Shown: positions 34,185-47,394, counted from the stretch's first letter. The stretch: DNA of 64,000 nt from Adiantum capillus-veneris (GCA_014529385.2 CM043967.1:134172682-134236681); one strand, 5' to 3'. Made by a program: numbers and translations. Notes: a model not told the origin generated them from the sequence alone.

Positions 34185-34651
34185 AGTTAGAGAGGGGAAA
34201 GAGGGCAAGGGGGAGAGAGATACAGAGAGAGAGGGAGAGAAGGAGAAGGAGAGATAGGGAAAGAGAGAAAGAGAGATAGAGAGAGGGAGAGAGGGAGAGA
34301 AAGAAAGAGATAGAGAGGGGGCAGAGAGACAGAGAGAGAGAGATAGGAAAGAGGGCAAGAGAGAGAGAAATAGAGATAGAGAGGGGAAAGAGGGAGAGAG
34401 AGAAATAGAGATATTCGTGGGGAGAAATAAGAAAAGAGGGAGAGAGTGAAATAGAGATATCCATCAGGAGAAAGAGATAGATAGAGAGAGGAAGATAAAG
34501 AGCAATGGTTGTAGGTGGGGCAACCATTTTGTGGTGTCCGCAATGTGGGTATGCTCCTGCTTCTGTAGAGTGCTATGAAAAATACCTTCTTTATGTGAAG
34601 TTGATGGACCCTTAGAAATTACTTTCTACGCTCTTCTCCTTATCTTCTCTA

Positions 34652-34710
<59 letters not shown>

Positions 34711-34712
34711 CT
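34185..34712. repeat. GA-rich tract and (CT)n/(CTAT)n
   Basis: GA-rich DNA at 34,185-34,505 and a (CT)n block with CTAT units at about 34,650-34,712. Confidence 0.93.
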
Positions 34713-36180
34713 TTCTCCCCACCGAATACGCATTAGGTTGGACAAATTTTAACGATACCACACCTGAAAATGGATGCAGCGATGCGATGTGCAAAGTAAT
34801 CCCTCGAACAAGGAGATACTGTGAAGAGATGCTGCACAAGAAGCTCTTCTTCATAGCACTCTACAGAAGCAGCTCAGCGAGGACTCTCGCACTCCGCACA
34901 ACACAAAATGATGGCTACATTTACAACCATAACTATTTATCTATACTCAAAATGATGGCTACATTATGTAATTTTATATATATTTATGTGTACATATATA
35001 TTTGTTTATGCATGTATGTATGCATTAAGTATGGGAGCATAGCACCTGAAGGTTAGACGCTTCTTCTTGGGTATAGTCCTTTTTTAATCATGGCATTGGG
35101 GTCATTGATCCACTCATGCATGGATTAACACAACGTACCTTTGGTTTTACCATTGTTGAGACTGTGATGATATCTAAAGAGGTGCCACTTGACCTTTGGC
35201 ACTACTAGCCTCTACTTAAATTTACAAGTATGTATATGTATCTACGTGCTTGTGTGCTAATATAATTTGTATAGGTATCGATAGATGAATGAGTAGGGGG
35301 GAAATCTAAATCTCATATTGATCTTGTGTAATGTAGATGTCAGGCAATAGACCACCTAGTGGGGAGCATCCATTTGACTCTTCTTTTGGTTGGTTCACAT
35401 TTGGCAGGTGGGCTCCCACCCGAGGTAGACATAGCCTCTAGTGGACCCGAGTGTTGAGACCGTGAGAACAAGCAAAGAAATAAAGATTTTCTCTGGCTAG
35501 ATAACCCTAAACCATGAGTATTGACGGCCGGTTTTTGAAACCGCGGCCACAAGAAACAACCCCAATCAGGGAGGAGCACATTACCGAAAAAAAATGATAA
35601 AAAGTTGCTTTTTAACAATCACCACCCTTCTTCTATGTTTGGCCACAGCGGGCCGCCATCATTTTGGCCACATTTCCCTCCATTATCACTAGAGGACGGA
35701 GCTCTCTCTCTCTCTCTCCCCTGCTCGGCTCCGCCAACCCACCATCTCTCTCTTATCTCTGCCCCTGTGTCACCTAGCCCAAAGGACGCATAAAACGAAC
35801 TGCCTCTAGTTTTCCTTCCACCTGCAGGCCGCATGCTTTTACAAGGGTCTTCCTCTCTCTCTTTCATTATTCATATAAGAGCCTTTCTCTATCTCACCCC
35901 TTCCTCTCTCTCTTGCCCAGCGAGTTGCCATTCCCCCCTTCACACACTCTCTTTACACCTCACCAACCCCCCTTGTTTACCTGTGGTGGCGGGCAGACCT
36001 ATCTCACGCACTCATCACTCTCCCAAGCTCCCTACCCTCACTCCTTCCCTCTCTCCCTACTCTTCTCTCTCCCTCTTTCGTCCTAACTCTCTCTCTCTTT
36101 GTGAGAACGGCCCTGCAGGTGCATGAAGGGTAAGTATTCTTTCTCCCTGATCCCTTCCCTCAGCCCTCACTCTCTCCCTT

Positions 36181-36185
<5 letters not shown>
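34713..36185. other. No gene seen; CT-rich from 35,690
   Basis: 34,970-35,010 is TA-rich with ATATATTTATGTGTACATATA. 35,690-36,180 is strongly CT-rich. No domain recognised in any frame. Confidence 0.4.

Positions 36186-36242
<57 letters not shown>
36186..36242. repeat. (CT)n microsatellite
   Basis: Pure CT repeat of about 28 units. Confidence 0.97.
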
Positions 36243-36246
<4 letters not shown>

Positions 36247-37148
36247 GCAAGCTAACACGGACAACATTTTTTGGAGTTCTCATTGTAAAACCAATTATTA
36301 TTTTGATAAATCAGGAATATTGTAACTCTTGTTTTCTTGATAAACCTTGTAATTAATGAGGTAGGGCTACAAGCTTCTAGATTGTATCAGCCATTTAATT
36401 TCCAGCTTTGGTAGAACTCCAAATTATTACTTTTGACCACCCAAAAACCTTGGCTAAGGTATAAAAGCCAATTTTTATAAGTTTTTGGATAAGAAATACA
36501 CAGTGTGCGCTAACGGCACTCACTTCTCTCCTTCTCGCACTTCATACTCCTTCCCCCGTTGTCACATTGCGAATGTGTTTGTTGCATTCCAACCGCACGT
36601 AAGAGCTCTACGCATTGACGTAAGCCATTCACAGTATTTCGTAGCTTTTGGCGTCGTCGACTCATGGCCTAATTTCATCATAAATAGAAATTTACAACTT
36701 TAAATCAAAAACTAAGTATAGGCGGGGTATTAGGGCATCATTGCTAAGCATTTAGATGCATTCTAGGTCGAAAACGACTAGGTCAAAAATCCACTGTTGT
36801 TAATAATCGCGATCTTGGAACTTGACATAAAGTGGGGTTTGAGGCCATAGGTATGTGTGCTTAGGTCTTATAAACTTGTCCTAGAAGTCTCATTACATTT
36901 GGATGACATTTGATGCTGTAACGGATGTGATTTGCTTGCCGATGAGCGATTGGCTTTTGGTGATTTCAGTCACTTGAGTGTAGCTTGAGTTAGATGCGAG
37001 TTGTTAGTTGTTTTCCAAGAGATTGACAACCTCTTGTAGCCTCTATGCACTAGTCGAGTTAGCTTCGTCCCATGGTTTGACAAATTAATCATGGTTCTCG
37101 CTAATACTGCAATAAGATAGGATGGTGAGGTTAGACATGCGTCCCACA
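36243..37148 (+). repeat. LTR of a second Gypsy-type element (3' boundary certain, 5' boundary not)
   Basis: Ends CGTCCCACA at 37,148, directly before a Gypsy-type primer site. A promoter-like GGTATAAAAGCC lies at about 36,457-36,468, followed by a CT-rich leader, as usual for LTR U3/R. The start is not located; no partner LTR was found. Confidence 0.55.
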
Positions 37149-37171
37149 TTTGGCGCCACTACCGGGGATCG
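37149..37171 (+). other. Gypsy-type primer-binding site
   Basis: TTTGGCGCCACTACCGGGGA immediately follows a CA-ending LTR. This is a standard form in plant Gypsy elements. Confidence 0.85.
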
Positions 37172-37719
37172 AAGAGACCTAAACTAGTTAAAACACAAGC
37201 GTCTTGTGTAATTGTCCTTTAACTTGCTCTAGGTTTGCCTAGAGTTCAAAACTCTCTTTTAGAAACCGCATAGCTTAAGATTGTCGTCTTTTGCTGTGTA
37301 GAGCTAGCTTGGAAGTAATCGTACTTGCTGAGTACCTTTAGGACCGTAGGATTGTAGATTTAGATTAGGATTTGGAGAATGATTGGTAGACGAAACAAGT
37401 CTTAAGATCAAGACTTTGAAGAACATAAAAAACACAAGAAAACGAGTGTTTGTGGACACTTTCCACAACCCCATTGCATGAGGAACTAGGAGTAGGGTAA
37501 GTAGGATCCAAGGTGGATTTCATAGCATTGCTCTCTCCGAAAGAATCAAGTGTGAGCTGTTATGTAAGGTTGCAGAATTTCAAGTCTACGACTAGAAATA
37601 ACACGAAAAGACTCGAATTCACTCAATCCAACTGGGGAGTAAGCCTAAGAGTTGTCCGAACCAGTGGGTAAGCTCACGGACACTTCGAGGTAAAAATTTT
37701 AAGAAGTTGACCAAAACTC
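37172..37719 (+). other. Gypsy-type leader, no gene seen
   Basis: Non-coding sequence between primer site and tandem array. No gag start was recognised. Confidence 0.5.
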
Positions 37720-38760
37720 AGATTATTTACTTTTTCTTGACTTTTAAGGCCAAATTAAGTTTTGACTTGATTCGTAGGCTTAAAATACATCATAAAAGGA
37801 CTGTCCTTGAGAAAATTTCAAAAAAGTGCTCATTTCAAGCCTCAAGTTAATAATCGCGATTATTGACTTTTTTCTCTAAATTAGCCAAGGCTCATACCAT
37901 CGATTCATTGCATGTGTACAAACAATTTTTGTAAAGGCCCAAAAGATTTGGATCACTATACTGACAAAAACCTGGGTGAAAACTAAAGTTTGTACTGACT
38001 TTTTGAATCTTGAGTGTGAATTGAGGAAAAATTTATCCAAACTTGTTGAAAATTGATTCATAGGTTTATATTGATGTGATAAACATGTGTATGCTCAGTT
38101 GACCAAAAACTTGTAAAAATTTAGCAAAAGTAAATAATTGCGATTATTTACTTCTGTCTTGTTTTTGACCTTTTTTAACCAAGTTGGCATACCACTAGCT
38201 TTACCATGTTGTAATAAGTCCACAAACCAAATCTGGTAAGATTTGGATCACTGGGGTAAAAACTGTGGCAAAAATTGCAAAGTTAGCCGGACAGATAATT
38301 GATGACCATTTGACCAAAAATTGTCCAAACTTGATGAAAATTGGCTAGTGACCTTAACATAAGCTGCTTAATAGATCTGTGTCAAAGTTGGGACAAAAAT
38401 TTGAAAAAAATCGTCAAAAGTAAATAATCGCGATTATTTAAATTTGCTTCAAAACTTGGTGATTTTGCAAATTTGAGTATACCACAAGGTCAAGCACATC
38501 AATTGGACCCCAAAAATTCATTTTGGTGAAATTTGGACCACAAAAGTGAAACTTAAGCCAGATTCTCAAAATCAGAGGTTGCGGACACGGAACAGTGGGT
38601 AAACTTAATCAAATTTTGTCCAAACTTATTGAAACTTGCCCAAGGACGCCTATAACAAGTTGTATACTTGCCAAACCAATCCAAAAAGTGAAAAAAAGTG
38701 ACAAAAGTAAATAATCACGATTATTTACTTCTGCTATCTAGAGACTTCAAATTTGACTTT
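37720..38760 (+). repeat. ~287-bp tandem array with a conserved palindrome
   Basis: A near-perfect 26-bp palindrome centred on TAATCGCGATTA starts at 37,844, 38,128, 38,418 and 38,705, i.e. spacings 284, 290 and 287. At 38,421-38,440 it is perfect (TAAATAATCGCGATTATTTA). A half-site (GATTATTTACTT) lies at 37,723. Between palindromes the units share wording such as GACCAAAAA, TTGTCCAAACTT and GATTTGGATCAC but have diverged much more. The array lies in the leader of the LTR element. Confidence 0.88.
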
Positions 38761-38909
38761 TGGGCTTATATAGTGTTAGTCCAGCAAAAAATAAGGCCAT
38801 AGGGAAATTTTGGATTCAATCGGATCAAAATTGGTATAGATACACTTAGTTTACAGATTGAAAATTAAACCTTTGATTTTGCTGAGCTGAATCTAATATG
38901 GTAATGGTG

Positions 38910-39258
38910 AGTAAATGTACATAGCATACTTAGAAAAATAACACACACCTAGGTAGAGATATTTAAATAAATGCCAAAATATAAAAATTCCCTATTTTTT
39001 GGCCCTATATACAATGAAATATTTTCACACCAATGGGCCATAATATACTTTGGATTTTGTTTTTATTTATTTATTTTGCTCAACTAGCCCAGTGACTAGT
39101 TAGCTGAGGATTTTAAGAAGATATCCAGGGGAAAAGTCCCATAACTCACACACGCCTATGTACAATGAAAAGTTAAGAATAGCCACAGTATTTAGGTGAT
39201 TTTTGTAGGGTGAGGTAGCTCACTATGGCAATTATGGAGAGCCAAAAAACGGCTACCA
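38910..39258 (+). repeat. Fragment of the nested Gypsy's LTR family
   Basis: Matches 9,719-10,058 (ACACACACCTA..ATTTAAATAAA..GGCC-TATATACAATGAAATATTT..AGCTGAGG..ACGGCTA) with moderate divergence. It shows the family has older copies. No rest of the element is visible, and it abuts the palindromic array. Confidence 0.85.
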
Positions 39259-39269
39259 CCGCTTAGCAA

Positions 39270-39493
39270 TGCCACGTGACTCGTTCAATCACGTGGCAAA
39301 GCTGACAAGATGCTGTGTCTGCATGCCACATAACTTCCGTGTTACGTGGCAATGCCTCGTGGACATATGCGTGCAAGGACCAATGCCACGTAACTCGACG
39401 AGTTACGTGTTAACCACGTAACATGCCGAGTTACCGTTGATACAATTTTCATATTAGCGAGTTACATGGCGTGCCACGTAACTCGACGAGTTC
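39270..39493. repeat. Cluster of G-box-like inverted repeats
   Basis: GCCACGTGA at 39,271 is mirrored by TCACGTGGC at 39,290. At 39,387-39,409 CACGTAACTCG, one base, CGAGTTACGTG forms a perfect palindrome. CCACGTAACTCGACGAGTT recurs at about 39,475. The ACGT cores match plant bZIP/bHLH sites. Confidence 0.8.
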
Positions 39494-40219
<726 letters not shown>

Positions 40220-40526
40220 CGCTCGCTTGCGTACGCGCGCACATGCAAATTGTCCGGCAAGAGAGCTTTGAACATTTTCTTGGTGGATATGGCCCGCCAG
40301 CTCTCAAAGCATCTTGCCACACTTACCTTCAATTGAGAATACCAAAATGCCTGTGGAGAGGGTATTTGGAATGTAAAAAAGCCCGCTTTTACATTACCTT
40401 ATTGAATTGACAATACATTGCAAAAGTAAACCTTGTAAAGGTGGAAGTGATTCAAAGGAAAAAAAACTTAGTGGATTAATTCAAGTGGATGGAAACTCTT
40501 ATTACATAGTACATATGCTCCTCTGA

Positions 40527-40532
<6 letters not shown>

Positions 40533-40582
<50 letters not shown>
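40533..40582. repeat. (CT)n microsatellite
   Basis: Pure CT repeat of about 25 units. About 35 bases downstream GCTCTGATATTG (40,617) faintly resembles a reversed methionine-type primer site. Confidence 0.95.
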
Positions 40583-40585
<3 letters not shown>

Positions 40586-41209
40586 CAAAAAACCAACCAG
40601 TGTCATACAGATCATTGCTCTGATATTGATGCAATAGATGATGGTGGTGTATATAGGAGCCTAGTTTTTCCTCCTCAAAAAACTAGCATCAAGTACTGCA
40701 CGGCTCAGGGCCGGCCACACAATCAATATTCATATGGATATAACCTTAGTGTGGGCAATAAGTTGTGTCCTATCTGCTTTAGGCCATCCAATCCTAACAA
40801 GTTAACGCCTACAAATTGGGAATAGAACCAAGATGAGGTGTTCCATGTACTTCGACACCCACTAAAAGTAATTGGTGTCTTCATCCTTGGGCAAGTACTT
40901 TTGAAACTCCAATTTATACTTCACCAATGTATATGCATCCTATGTGCCTACGTCATTGGTTGAAAGGAAAATGCAATCTAATCTTGCGGAGCCAAGAGAA
41001 ATACGTTTCAATCCCTTTTAAGGTAGACTGAATCCCTCTATGCCCCTCATAAGGAGGAGCATGAGATTCATACTTTACTTTCTCACGTAGTGAGTTAGTA
41101 ACGCATAGTCTATTATCATAGGTAGATAACCATCTTGTAGGGTAAATGGTTCTTCTATCTTCCCTAGTGCAAGGGCTAAAATCACATCTCTAAAATCGGG
41201 ATAAATAGC
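40583..41209. other. No gene seen; downstream edge of broken Gypsy
   Basis: This is where the integrase of the adjacent minus-strand Gypsy should lie; no HHCC, D-D-E or chromodomain motif was found. The element seems truncated here. Confidence 0.45.
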
Positions 41210-44200
41210 CTACTCATCTATCATAGAAGATAGATCATTGTGAGTTGGTGTGGAAGTTGCATTCACTCTCGGACGTCTTGAGAGTGCATCAGCTACTTGA
41301 TTATGCTTTCCGGCAATGTGAGCAATATGAAAATGAAATTGCAAAATGAAATTTGGCCACCTCATTTGTTTGTCGAAGAGCTTGGTATATGTCATAAAGT
41401 ACTTACAGCTTTGGTGATCTGTCTGCAGAATGAAAGTAGTCCCTAATAAATAGTGCTTCAACGAGTGTAAGGCATGTAGAACTGCGAGGAGTTCCTTTTC
41501 ATATATGCCTAAAGCTTGCTCAGTAGGGTCAAGACTTTGACGTTCGTAGGCTATGGCATGCCCTTCTTGGAGCAAAACGGCTCCAAGGCAATCACCACAA
41601 GCGTCACATTGGACCTCAAATGGCTTTGAGAGATCCGGTAGTGTAAGCAAGGTTAAGAGGTAACCTTTTCTTTAAGCTTTTCGAAAGCATTTTTCTCCTT
41701 GGCAGACCATGTATACTAACATTTTACTTTGTTAGGTCATGTAATGGTCCCACAATTTGTGAGAACTTTTCTATGAAGCATCTATAGTATGCAGACATAC
41801 CTATAAAGCTTCTTAGCTCATGAAGATTCCTTGGATTAGGCCATCCTTTTATTACCTCTAGCTTTGATGGATCAATTTGGATGCCATCTTGAGAGATAAT
41901 GTGACCTAAATACTGAATCTCTTGTAAGAAAAACTCACTTTTCTTTCGATTAATATAAAGTTTATTCTCTCATAAGACTTGAAATATTACTTGGAGGTGT
42001 TGCTTGTGTTCGTCTAGTGAATTAGAGTAGATGATGATATCATTAAAGAACAATCCAATAATGGTTGGGTGAGGCCTGAATAGATTCTCCATCAAGCGGT
42101 TGAATGTGGCTAGTGCATTGGTCAAGACAAAAGGCACGACAATGTATTCGTAAAGACCAAACGTGGTGCGAAATGCAGTCTTTACAATGTCTTGATCAAC
42201 ATCCTTATTTGATGGTAGCCATGTTTTAGGTCAATCTTACTGAAGTAGGTTGGCCCTTGCAGCTTATCAAATAGGTCTTCCACCCGTGGAACAGGAAACC
42301 TATTTTTGATATTGATCATATTTAGTGCTCTATAGTCGACACACATAAGATATGTGCCTTCTTTCTTTTGTACTAATAGCACGGGCGAACAAAATGGAGA
42401 TGAGCTAGGCCTAGCCATGCCCTTCTCAACTAACTCGTGCACTTGTCACATAATCTCCTCTTGTTTATTCGGCTCTGAACTTCCTAGAAGAATCTCAATT
42501 GCATGGTCATCATTGCCTCATTTAGAAGGTAGTTCACAAGGAATATCGTCAAGAAACACATCTTGAAATCCCTTGAGAAAATTGGATAACTCTAGCTCCT
42601 TGTGATTATTTATATTTTCTTTTGCTGAAGCATTAGGTTCATTTTGAGAATATTTAACAAAAATCATGTACACAAAAATAGAGCTCTGTATTGACTTATT
42701 GAAAGCTTGTGTATGTACAATGGGTATGGTGTTACCCAATTCCTTAGCATCTATCTACATATATCTTTCACTGAACCTAAAGTAGATTTTCCTTTCAGGG
42801 AATTTAACATTGGCAGCCATGCGATAAAACCATGGTACCCCTAGGATTACATCCTTGTGCTTGAGAGGAGAGATGAAGAAGTCCTCTTTGTCCACATAGC
42901 TTTGGACATGGAGCCTCAATTTCCCAATTAAGGGAGTGACTGAAGGTTCTTGCCCCTTGAAAGCACCATCAGCGAGTAGGACATCTCCCATCTCATAGGC
43001 TTGGATGTCTAGCTTGGTGGCCAAATTTGTGGATATGAAATTGTGAGTAGAATAAGGGTCAAAAAGAATAAAAGCATCATGTTCTCTTACCTTTTCCCAA
43101 GCATGGCATAGAGGAGATCCTTTTTGGTGTGCTTCCTCTTCTTGGAATTTGACCAAGGTAGCTCTAGGAGGCTCACTTTGTGTATTCTTGTGGGGGCAAG
43201 CACGATAAGCATGCCCTTGGTCCCCACATTTGAAACAACGGTTATCTTTACGATAACGCTCAAGCTCTTCAGGAGAGAGTTTATTTTTGCCTTTATAAAC
43301 TCCCTTCTCTTGAGATTTGTTGTTGTTGGAGTTGCCTTTAGGAGACTTTTGGACATTGTCCTTTCCCTTAGGCTCATTGTTACAATCCTTGTTCTCCGTG
43401 GGCATAAGATTTCTCTCAGGCCTTGTTTGGAAAATGATTTGTGAAGCCACCATGGTATGGTGTATGACTGCCGATATGGTGCGTGGACTTTGGGAGTTAA
43501 CATACTCTGCCATATCTTCAGTTAAGCCCACACAAAATTTTTGTTTTTCCTCTCCAAAATCTATCTTTTTGAAGACAGTGGCTTTGAGATTCAAGTCCCA
43601 AAACTTTTCTACATATTTGTGGATAGATTTGTAAGGAGAGAGCTTGAAGCTTCGCCATTCGGTGAGTACTTTGTCTTTGGCATCGGTAGCCAAAAACTGC
43701 TTCATGATGGAAGCTCTTAAATCTTTCCATGTTCCTGGAGTTTCACCATTTTCCCGTAGGCTAGACCACCATTGCCTCACGGCCTTTTGAAAATGCATAG
43801 CTACATGGTGTAGCTTAGAGGACTCTGCGAAGCCCTCATCTCCAAACGCCACATCAAATTGCTGGATGAAGGCCAAGACTTTGTCCGTAGCACCACAAGT
43901 GCCATTGTAGGTTAGGAAAGAGATGTTCTTTCCCCTCTTTGAACTTCTTGAGCTCGGACAACCTCTTCCACATGGCATAGGATTTCCAATGGCCTCTCCT
44001 TTTTGGTGGTTCAAAAGTTGCACCATCACTTTCTTTAGAAGATGTAGAAGAGGGTAACCTATTTCTCGCCTTTTCCTTGCCTTGTTCCTCCTTGTCTGCA
44101 ACAACACTTCCTTCAGAAGAGGAAGAGGATGAAGAACATGGAGAAGAGGGTGACTTCTTTCTTGCCTTTTTTTTTTTTTTTTCTGGCATCCCTCTTTGAA

Positions 44201-44283
44201 TTATGGTGTGGAGAAGTGTGTGATGGTATTCTCCATTTAGGAGGTGATGGAGAGTGTTTTGCCCGCCGTCTTTGTGGAGCCAT
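41210..44283 (-). pseudogene. Gypsy gag-protease-RT-RNase H, decayed and truncated
   Basis: Probable gag start ATG at 44,283 (MAPQRRRAKHSPSPP). A run of 16 A on the minus strand (44,167-44,182) marks a frameshift. 44,107-42,755 holds gag (QFDVAFGDEGF, WWSSLRENG), zinc knuckle CFKCGDQGHAYRACP and a protease-like FDPYSTHNFIS where DSGSTH is usual. 42,740-42,182 carries the RT start (MARPSSSPFCSPVLLVQKKEG, CVDYRALN, FSKIDLKHGYHQIRM) with in-frame TGA codons. 42,120-41,700 has FFNDIIIYS (first active-site D changed to N) and YLGHIISQDGIQIDPSKLE. RNase H (DACGDCLGAVLLQ..YEKELLAVLHAL..QTDHQS) ends at 41,210. No integrase follows. Confidence 0.9.
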
Positions 44284-45152
44284 CTCTATCGAGGTGGCAG
44301 GGGACTCACTTCTTTCTCATTCTTTTGGTGGGGGGCACTTTAGTTATCCTTTGGGAAGGAGATGTGTCGTCAAGTAGAAGATTTTTGAGCCCTTCATACG
44401 GATCCTCTTCTTCTTCCGGAATCGGAGAGAGGTCTCTTTTGGAAGTCTCACAAGGAGGCTTCCTAGGTACTCTCTCTTAATGGTGGGGAGTTTGGAGAAT
44501 CCCATGAGCACAAAGCTGCCATTGTCAAGGGATATGTGTTCAAAACGAGAGCCGGGAAGGCCCCAAGCCTCTGGCTATGAGAGGTGTGAGAGAGAATAAG
44601 AAAAGTAGGTGAAAAAGCCTATGGCAATCACCGTAAACTTCAACTAATCAAGTCAAGCTTTAAGTACAACTTAATCCTTAGCCAAGGCGGGCTGTTAACA
44701 GCACCGTCACTTGGATCATCTATTAACTAGGAGTTTAAGCTCCCATTTTATAAAATTAACCGGGCCGTTAATGACACCGTGGCTTAATAAGATGATTAAT
44801 CCAACTTCGGAATGATGTCAATGAAGAAAAGTTTTTCCTGCCGCTTTACTTGCCTCAATCATCATGCTTTAGTTATTGTCAAATATTTGTAGCTTCTTGC
44901 TTTGTGTGCTTTACACTGCCTTAATTGCCACTTACATATTTCCACTTCTCCTCCAATCCACTTATTGTGATTGCTGTCAAGAGCTCTCAAATTTCTCTTT
45001 ACTTGCCTTGCTTTGCTCGATCGAGCATCTTTTAGAGTTAATTATAGAGAGAATCCCTCGAATCATCTCCTTTAATCATGCCTTGGAAACCTCGGGCTTC
45101 ATCCCTTCCTCCGCATGCTTTTCAATCCCTTGAACTTCACACTCTTTCCATG

Positions 45153-45154
<2 letters not shown>
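44284..45154. other. Upstream flank of broken Gypsy, no gene seen
   Basis: Should contain leader and LTR of the minus-strand Gypsy. GGGCCGTTAA/GGGCTGTTAACAG..CACCGT wording repeats near 44,690 and 44,765. No primer site was identified with confidence. Confidence 0.35.

Positions 45155-45225
<71 letters not shown>
45155..45225. repeat. (GA)n microsatellite
   Basis: Pure GA repeat of about 35 units. Confidence 0.97.
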
Positions 45226-45228
<3 letters not shown>

Positions 45229-45258
45229 TTGGCTTCCTGCTTGCTTATGTATGAGAAT

Positions 45259-45430
45259 GAGAGAGAGACATCTCCTTGCTTTCATGCTTAACTCCGCGAG
45301 CGAGAGAGAGACATCTCCTTGCTTTCATGCTTAACTTGGAGAACGAGAGAGAGACATCTCCTTGCTTTCATGCTTAACTCCGAGAGTGAGAGAGAGACAT
45401 CTCCTTGCTTTCATGCTTAACTCCAAGAGC
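45259..45430. repeat. 43-bp minisatellite, four copies
   Basis: CATCTCCTTGCTTTCATGCT recurs at 45,269, 45,312, 45,355 and 45,398, a strict 43-bp period, each followed by TTAACT and a variable GA-rich linker. Confidence 0.95.
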
Positions 45431-46878
45431 AAGAGAGAGAACGTGGCTCTCCTTGATTTCAAGGGAGCGAGTCATCCCTTCCTTTCTCAAGCACGAGAGA
45501 GCGATAGCTCTTTCCCCTTGCTCCTGCAACCCTTTCTCCTCCTTCTTGCAATCCTCCGAGCTCTCCCTCTTTCAAGCTCTTCTCCTTGAGTGCCCTCCTT
45601 CCTTGTTGAATTCCCCCTTTCACGTCCATGCCCTTTTTACACTATATATATGCCTCTTATTAAAATATCCCCTTTCCCTCGTAAGCAACCACGGCGCCGT
45701 TGTTGCTAGGCATGGGAAATGGGGTGGTGATGTGGCATGGAGTTCCCCAGACCAGCACAAATTTGGTGGCAATGGCCCCAAAAAACTGCACCCCAGCTTT
45801 CCTCTCACCTGCGTCGCCCTCGTTGTTGCACACCATCTCTTTCTCTTAATTTCCCTTTGTCCACACTAAAGCCCCTTATTTTTTTGCTATTGGGCGGCCA
45901 TTGACCCACTTTGAGGTTATGGGCACGCTGCCACTGGCCCTACCCCTTGGGCGGCCATTTTTAACTCGGGTAGCCTAAGCACTCTGTAAGGGCACCACAT
46001 TTAGTGTACACATCTAGTAAGGATTTGCTCCGGAAAAAGAAGGAATCATATTTGGTACACATGCCGACCAAGGCAATGCTAGGCACTCCATGTAAGGCAC
46101 CACATTTGATATATAAATTGAAGATTAAAGCGTTGTTAAATCTTTCTTGCTCACAATATCATCGTGCTTTTAACTGCCCATAGCGTGTAATGCCACATGC
46201 CTTTAAAATGCGAGTATAGGTGAGTTTTTTTTACCGGAAAGCATTCCCTTCGCATATGGTTATTTTCCCTAGAGCTTTTGCCGCAACAAGGATGGGCATA
46301 TCTTGCAATCATTGTTCTACATAGGATGTAATTCCCAAACTTGGTGAAAGACTAAAATTCCAGTGGCACGTCAATCAAGCCAACCAGACTGGTACGGAAT
46401 CGATCCCCGGTGAATCTTTAACGACCAATATCTTGCCATCCATAAATACATTCATTAATCTAAAAATATCGTTGTGCTCCACAAAGTGAGCACTTCAAGG
46501 CCATGCATTCACTTCATCGTTGTCCCTTATCTGCAGTTGCCTAATCCGGTATAGATCTGCAATTGACTCAAACTTCAAATTTCCATAATTTCTTCACCAT
46601 AGCTCCAATCGACGAGTGGTAAAGACAGGCCAATAGATCACTTCAAGGACTACAGTTCTAGATTATAAACTCCCATCTGTAATCACGTCAAGTATACTCA
46701 TTTTTAGCATCATTAAGGTATCTGTTGGCCCTTCAAAGCCACATCTGGTATACATTAATCATTGAACTTGGCCTATTAACAAGCCCTAAAATTTGCTCAG
46801 TAAATTTGTAGGCTTTAAAGAAGCTTATCTTGCATTTCTTTGCTCTTTTTCCCATCATGAAAGCGGAGCTACACGACA
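45431..46878. other. No gene seen; LTR-like end at 46,878
   Basis: No protein domain recognised. CACCACATTTAGTGTACA / CACCACATTTGATATATA and GGCACTCCATGTAAGG-type phrases recur around 46,000-46,110. The right end (..GACA at 46,878) may be the LTR start, on the minus strand, of the acidic-ORF element to the right. Confidence 0.4.
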
Positions 46879-46892
46879 TCGACCCCCAGTGA
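46879..46892 (-). other. Candidate polypurine tract
   Basis: Minus strand CACTGGGGGTCGA followed by TGTCGTGTAGC, matching in layout the better candidate at 61,148-61,160 (GAGGGGGTGGA then TGTTATGATGC). Supported mainly by that parallel. Confidence 0.45.
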
Positions 46893-47394
46893 ACCTGCAC
46901 AGCCTCCGGTTTGTGCCAACTGCACTTCAGTCTGGATATGCTATAGGTACCTTAAGCTCTTTTCCATCATCAAACTCACATAATTGGTAAACATATGAAA
47001 AAGAATATAAGTCTTATACACTATCATCAATGCTCTAGCTTAATCATTAGGTAGCTACCCATCAAAAATCTTTGAACTGTATCTACCGTATCTTCAAAGA
47101 ATTCAATTATGGATAAACTATTTAGTGAACCCCTCTAGACTCAAGTGCTCCAATTAATGATGCACATGGCTTGACCATTAATCTTGCTTTAGGAAATCCT
47201 ATCAAGCTCAAGTACGCCTTACTTTGTCAGCACACGGAATGGTCATCAAGTCATTACCTCAAGTTTTAGTAGAAGAACCAACTTAAAAGATGTGAGGATA
47301 CTGCATCACTGGCCCAAAAAATTCAACTGGAAGCCAGCCATGTAATCTGATTGAGTGCATAACCAAAAACTCTTTTGACCAAGCATAATCTAGA

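Noticed and set aside
37720-38760. CRISPR-like array
   Set aside because: The regular palindromes are spaced ~287 bp apart in a eukaryotic LTR leader, with related rather than unique spacers and no cas genes.
40617-40628. Reversed methionine-type primer site GCTCTGATATTG
   Set aside because: Only about 9 of 12 positions match and no LTR border or partner could be shown.
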